The notes below the pieces were generated by a model. It saw only the letters and a list, made by a program, of their open reading frames with translations. It searched no databases and was not told the DNA's origin. The translations under genes were made by a program, and so were the position numbers. This document shows positions 13,845 to 16,885 of a DNA stretch of 16,885 nt, in pieces; within the stretch, counting starts at the first letter, position 1; each line of letters begins with the position of its first letter. Source of the DNA: CAZDDI01 sp964504195 (GTDB lineage: Bacteria; Chloroflexota; Anaerolineae; B4-G1; SLSP01); NCBI GenBank assembly GCA_964504195.1, contig CAZDDI010000079.1, positions 1 to 16,885 of the forward strand. The letters are read 5' to 3'.

Positions 13845-14360
13845 TTAGCGAATTTGATTGTGCTCGCAGTAATCGCTTTCAGAGTTATACCAGATGATAA
13901 CCCAGCAAGTAGCCCAACCGAGCAGCTGCATCGCGCCATAGCGCGTGTTGCCGTCGCGCACACTCAATATTCCGGCTCGATACTCAGCAATCAATGGCGG
14001 TAAGGCTAAGGGCGTTGAAAACGATGCCGCAAGTTGGCGGGTGCGCTGTTGCCAGTGTTCCCGATCAACGACATATTCCATCCCCGGCTCCGGCCCTACA
14101 GCCGGCGCTAACTCTGTGAGTTGAACTTCAACCGGGCCGTTCCACCAGCGCTTTTCCCGTTTCAAACCTGCTGAAAATTCTGGATTGGTCCTGCCCCCTC
14201 TTCCGGTCAAGAGGTATTGGTGAACCCACGCTTCTATTTTCCCTTCTCTGGCCCAGCGTTGCGCTGAGACAGTATCGAATTCCAAGCGCTGGATTGTTTC
14301 TGCTTCATTCACACCTTCCCCATTCGCCATTCGCACATTCACCCATTTGCCGTTTGTCAT
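13845..14360 (-). CDS. Small single-domain protein with ParB-like fold
   Basis: A protein of up to 171 aa. The C-terminal part has PPLIAEYRAGILSVRDGNTR (121-140) then YGAMQLLGWATCWVIIWYN. This is the strand-DGNxR-helix pattern of ParB/sulfiredoxin-like domains, where the arginine-rich motif binds nucleotide. Before it lie SAQRWAREGKIEAWVHQYL (32-50) and RWWNGPVEVQL (71-81). It has no DNA-binding helix-turn-helix and no ParA partner, so it is not a chromosome segregation ParB; the role is unknown. The start is unsure: residues 1-16 are encoded by low-complexity GGCGAATGGG-like spacer DNA, and neither ATG 14360 nor ATG 14330 has a ribosome site. GTG at 14312, after GGGGAAGG, may be the real start. 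It would form a minus-strand pair with the DUF364 gene downstream. Confidence 0.7.
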   Translation of the reverse strand: MTNGKWVNVRMANGEGVNEAETIQRLEFDTVSAQRWAREGKIEAWVHQYLLTGRGGRTNPEFSAGLKREKRWWNGPVEVQLTELAPAVGPEPGMEYVVDREHWQQRTRQLAASFSTPLALPPLIAEYRAGILSVRDGNTRYGAMQLLGWATCWVIIWYNSESDYCEHNQIR

Positions 14361-14383
14361 TGATGCTTTTGCCCATTTGTCAG

Positions 14384-14412
14384 TTGTTTATTCCCAACCC
14401 GTCCATTATAAT
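14384..14412 (+). promoter_or_regulatory. Predicted promoter of the DUF2085 gene
   Basis: A perfect TATAAT (14407-14412) lies 17 bp after TTGTTT (14384-14389, a weak -35). Transcription would start near 14419, about 37 nt before the ATG chosen for the next gene. The region is divergent to the minus-strand ParB-like gene. Confidence 0.45.
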
Positions 14413-14455
14413 CAAGATTAATGAAATCACTACTACACTCCCTGTGGGGCCGCGA

Positions 14456-15268
14456 ATGACGCGGCCTTTTCCACGCGGCTGGGTCTGGGTCGGCATCGTG
14501 CTGGCTCTGATCGCGCTGTTGGCGTTGCTCATCGTCGCGCCGCCGCCGCTGCTACGTAAGCTCGATTACATCGGCGCGGCGGTCTGCCATCGTCTCCCCA
14601 GCCATTCGTTCTTCATTAATGAGCACCAGCTGCCCATCTGCCAACGCTGTACCGGCACCTTCTCCGGCGCGCTCACCGGCATCATCGTGCAGTGGGTCGT
14701 GCTGCGCCGCCGCCGCGAGCAAGGTTTCCCCGCGCTCAAATACCTACTACTGTTTGGTCTCTTCGCGGCAATGTGGGGCGGCGACGGCTTCAACTCGTTC
14801 CTGGGGATGCGCTTCAACAACGATAACGGTCTCTTGTACATGCCACAGCCGGGCATCCGCTTGCTCACCGGCATCCTGATGGGACTGGGCATGAGCGCCA
14901 TTCTCGTCCCGGCTTTCAATCTCACGCTTTGGGCTGACGGGACGCCCGCGCCGGTCTTGCGCTCCTGGCGCGATTTAGCGACCTTGCTCTTGAGCGGGTT
15001 GGCCGTAGGCGCGCTCATCTTCACCCTATCGCCCTGGCTGCTCTACCCGGCAGCCCTGTATAGCACGTTGGGCGTACTGGCGATGTTTACCTGCCTGGGC
15101 GCGATGATGTTCGTGATGGCGATAGGCCGTGAGAACACCTGCACGGGTTGGCGCACAGCCTGGGTCCCGCTGGTATGGGGCTTCGTCTTTGCCGCTCTCA
15201 TCGTGGCTGTCATGGACACACTGCGCTGGCTCGCTACCGGCACGCTCGATGGCTTTCCGCTGCTGTGA
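14456..15268 (+). CDS. DUF2085 family multi-pass membrane protein
   Basis: A 270-aa membrane protein of unknown function. One membrane segment (about 9-31) is followed by the DUF2085 signature: CHRLPSHSFFINEHQLPICQ (44-63) ending RCTG (64-67), with conserved C44, H45, C62 and C65 that could bind a metal or form disulfides. Five or six further hydrophobic segments follow to residue 262. The frame continues to an ATG at 14294, but that stretch crosses the promoter and reads low-complexity spacer; ATG 14456 has GGGG 7 nt upstream and is chosen, with GTG 14444 as an alternative. It is transcribed alone, followed by a separate promoter. Confidence 0.85.
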   Translation: MTRPFPRGWVWVGIVLALIALLALLIVAPPPLLRKLDYIGAAVCHRLPSHSFFINEHQLPICQRCTGTFSGALTGIIVQWVVLRRRREQGFPALKYLLLFGLFAAMWGGDGFNSFLGMRFNNDNGLLYMPQPGIRLLTGILMGLGMSAILVPAFNLTLWADGTPAPVLRSWRDLATLLLSGLAVGALIFTLSPWLLYPAALYSTLGVLAMFTCLGAMMFVMAIGRENTCTGWRTAWVPLVWGFVFAALIVAVMDTLRWLATGTLDGFPLL

Positions 15269-15281
15269 CCTTTGTCACGCC

Positions 15282-15302
15282 ATAAGATGTCAGACATCTT
15301 AT
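15282..15302. promoter_or_regulatory. Perfect 21-bp palindrome, candidate operator (GntR/FadR-type)
   Basis: ATAAGATGTC (15282-15291) and GACATCTTAT (15293-15302) form a perfect 10+1+10 palindrome. The centre GTC-A-GAC fits the TnGTnnnACnA pattern bound by FadR-type GntR repressors. Its last base is the first base of the -35 box TTGACA, so a bound protein would block the promoter. No GntR gene is in the window. Confidence 0.6.
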
Positions 15303-15329
15303 TGACAACCCCCTCCAGCAACGTAGAAT
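15302..15329 (+). promoter_or_regulatory. Strong sigma-70 promoter of the aminotransferase gene
   Basis: A perfect TTGACA (15302-15307) is followed after 16 bp by TAGAAT (15324-15329, 5/6). Start would be near 15336, giving a leader of about 200 nt that contains two repeat units before the ATG at 15538. Confidence 0.7.
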
Positions 15330-15336
15330 TAAGGTA

Positions 15337-15433
15337 GCGTGCCCTAAGCCTGCCGAAGGGTACGCATCGGTGTTCAGGGTACATGCTCTCCCGAAGCCTG
15401 AGTCTGCCGAAGGCAACGAGAGTACATCAAGCC
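15337..15433. repeat. Two GCCTGCCGAAGG-type repeat units in the aminotransferase leader
   Basis: AAGCCTGCCGAAGG (15346-15359) is framed by near-inverted arms GCGTGCCC (15337-15344) and GGGTACGC. A second unit, AAGCCTGAGTCTGCCGAAGG (15395-15414), is framed by CTCTC and GAGAG. The core GCCTGYCGAA (TTCGRCAGGC on the other strand) also occurs in the repeats at 3069, 10105 and 12845. They are probably dispersed palindromes and would fold in the mRNA. Confidence 0.55.
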
Positions 15434-15537
15434 TATCGCTTTCGTCAAAACACACTTGATTCGCCATTCACTATATCCACACGGGAGTCCGTTCCCTTAG
15501 TTTATCAATCACTATCAAATTTAGGAGGATGTCTGCT

Positions 15538-16614
15538 ATGTACAAAAAACTGTTCATCCCTGGGCCGACTCACGTCCGCGATGAGATTCTGCAAGCGCAG
15601 ACCGCGCCGATGGTCGGCCACCGTGCCAAGGAGTACATTAACCTGCAAGCCGAGGTCACGCCCAAACTCCAGCAGCTGCTTTACACCGAGCAGCCCGTCC
15701 TCATGTTCGCCAGCTCCGGCACCGGCGTCATGGAAGGCTCGATCCGCCAGGCCGTGCGGCCCGGCAAGCGTGCGCTCGTCACTGTCTGTGGCGCGTTCTC
15801 CAAGCGCTGGTTCGAGGTTTCCCAGGGCAACGGCATCCCCACCGACAAGATCGAGGTGGAGTGGGGACTGGGCTTCCGCCCGGAGCAGGTCGTTGAGGCG
15901 TTGGGGCAAGGCGATTATGACGCGCTGACCCTCACCTTCAACGAGACCTCTACCGGCGTGCAGAACCCCGTGCCTGAAATCGCTGCTGCCGTGCGCGCCA
16001 AGTATCCCGATACCGTCATCTTGGTAGATGCCGTCTCCGCGATGGCCGGCGCCAAGATCGAGTTCGACGCCTGGGACGTAGACTGCGTGCTGGCGAGCTC
16101 ACAGAAATGCTTCGCCTTGCCGCCGGGATTGGCCGTCGCCGCCATCAGTGAGCGGATGCTGGCGCGCGCCGCCGAGGTGCCGGGATGCGGCTACTATTTC
16201 AGCTTCCATGACAACCTCAAGTATTACAAGAAGAACCAGACGCCCGCCACCCCTGCTATCAGCCTGATCAACGCGCTGAACCAACAGCTGACCGACATCC
16301 TGGCCGAGGGGCTGGAGAATCGCTGGGCACGGCATTGGGAAATGGCCGGCATCGTGCAAGCGTGGGGTCGCAAGTATTGGAAGCTCTTCGCGGCGGACGA
16401 GTTCCTCTCCCCCACCGTCACCACAATGGCGAACACGCGCGGTATCAGCGTGGGCGACCTGAACAAGGCCCTTGCCGAGCGCGGCGCGATGATCTCCAAC
16501 GGCTACGGTGATCTCAAGGAAAAGACCTTCCGCATCGCTACCATGGGCGATCTCACCGTTGCCGACATCAACTGGCTGCTGGGCGAAATCAACGATATTT
16601 TAGGGTTGGAGTAA
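15538..16614 (+). CDS. Class V aminotransferase (serine/alanine-glyoxylate type)
   Basis: A 358-aa PLP enzyme predicted to move an amino group between serine or alanine and glyoxylate or a related 2-oxo acid. Signatures: N-terminal FIPGPTHV (6-13), GHR (27-29), cofactor loop SSGTGVMEG (59-67), NETSTGVQNP (135-144), PLP-nitrogen D164 in VDAVS, Schiff-base lysine K190 in SSQKCFALPPGLA, KNQTPATPAIS (232-242), SPTVT, and carboxylate-binding R332 in FRIATMGD. Length is full. An ATG at 15529 touches the ribosome site AGGAGG (15523-15528); ATG 15538 is 9 nt away and is chosen. Serine-glyoxylate, alanine-glyoxylate, phosphoserine aminotransferase and aspartate-oxidising relatives share these motifs, so substrate is open. 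Regulation by the palindrome at its promoter is likely. Confidence 0.92.
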   Translation: MYKKLFIPGPTHVRDEILQAQTAPMVGHRAKEYINLQAEVTPKLQQLLYTEQPVLMFASSGTGVMEGSIRQAVRPGKRALVTVCGAFSKRWFEVSQGNGIPTDKIEVEWGLGFRPEQVVEALGQGDYDALTLTFNETSTGVQNPVPEIAAAVRAKYPDTVILVDAVSAMAGAKIEFDAWDVDCVLASSQKCFALPPGLAVAAISERMLARAAEVPGCGYYFSFHDNLKYYKKNQTPATPAISLINALNQQLTDILAEGLENRWARHWEMAGIVQAWGRKYWKLFAADEFLSPTVTTMANTRGISVGDLNKALAERGAMISNGYGDLKEKTFRIATMGDLTVADINWLLGEINDILGLE

Positions 16615-16617
16615 GCA

Positions 16618-16659
16618 GGTAATGGGTGATGGGTAATGCGTCACCCATCACCCATTACC
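16618..16659. repeat. Inverted repeat of GGTAATGGGTGAT units after the aminotransferase
   Basis: Perfect 17-bp arms 16618-16634 and 16643-16659 with an 8-nt loop begin 3 bases after the stop codon. The arms are themselves near-tandem (GGGTGATGGGTAATG). There is no T-run, so it may be only a dispersed repeat, but a 3'-end stabilising role is possible. Confidence 0.7.
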
Positions 16660-16670
16660 CATCACCCGGC

Positions 16671-16793
16671 GTAACTACTCAGCCATGTCATTGCGAGCCG
16701 TCTGCGGCGAAGCAATCTCGTTTGCAATTTAGATTGCTTCGCCGCGCAGACACGGCTCGCAATGACAAACAAAGTTTAAGCCTGAGTAGTTAC
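16671..16793. mobile_element. MITE-like element with nested inverted repeats
   Basis: A 123-bp non-coding element. Perfect 12-bp terminal inverted repeats GTAACTACTCAG (16671-16682) and CTGAGTAGTTAC (16782-16793) enclose a second long hairpin: 16687-16717 with 16731-16767, of the TGTCATTGCGAGCCG...GAAGCAATCT type, with only 4 extra bases on the right arm. CCCGGC occurs directly before the left end (16665-16670) and 2 bases after the right end (16796-16801), a possible target duplication. The inner motif resembles a CATTGCGAG repeat common in environmental bacteria. Beyond it, 16794-16885 holds nothing I recognise. Confidence 0.65.
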
Positions 16794-16885
16794 CTCCCGG
16801 CAATGAAAATAGTGACCTGAGAGCGAACTAATGAAAATTAAGAAAATAAACCGGAAATAAAACCATTTGCAAGAATCACTCTTTA

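Noticed and set aside
14294..14455. N-terminal extension of the DUF2085 protein
   Set aside because: It runs through the predicted promoter and low-complexity spacer and puts odd residues before a normal first membrane segment.

Overview
The window looks like chromosomal DNA of a member of the Chloroflexota (Anaerolineae or Caldilineae-like). This rests on a PASTA-less PknB-type kinase with an extracellular NBR1-like Ig domain, a DUF2085 membrane protein, a DUF364 protein, a typical Chloroflexota-style class V aminotransferase, moderately GC-rich coding DNA, and spacers loaded with short palindromic dispersed repeats. The genus cannot be told from the sequence. No rRNA, tRNA, phage, transposase or CRISPR was seen.

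Layout. 1-322: three back-to-back hairpins, then a promoter. 371-2788: a two-gene operon, a small ACT-domain protein followed after 15 bases by a membrane Ser/Thr kinase. 2789-3246: spacer with a hairpin, a good sigma-70 promoter, a 5' leader holding part of a dispersed repeat and a possible 16-codon upstream ORF. 3247-9792: one giant secreted bifunctional alpha-amylase/pullulanase (2181 aa) with two complete GH13 active sites. 9793-10353: strong terminator, two repeats, and the promoter of the next gene. 10354-12072: an orphan membrane histidine kinase. 12173-12838: protein-L-isoaspartate O-methyltransferase. 12839-12970: a full copy of the dispersed palindromic repeat between convergent genes. 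12971-13729 and 13845-14360 (both minus): a DUF364/DUF4213 protein and a small ParB-like-fold protein. 14456-15268: a DUF2085 membrane protein. 15269-15537: a promoter with a perfect 21-bp palindrome over its -35, plus repeats. 15538-16614: a class V (serine/alanine-glyoxylate type) aminotransferase. 16615-16885: two further inverted-repeat elements.

How the genes work together. Most are single-gene units and do not form an evident pathway. The amylase-pullulanase would break down starch, glycogen or pullulan outside the cell. The two kinases are sensors without a partner in the window, and PIMT is protein repair. The most notable features are the double-active-site starch enzyme with its long leader, the histidine kinase with a multi-pass transporter-like sensor domain, the palindrome-controlled aminotransferase promoter, and the density of distinct repeat families in the spacers. 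No clearly new multi-gene defence or mobile system was found.
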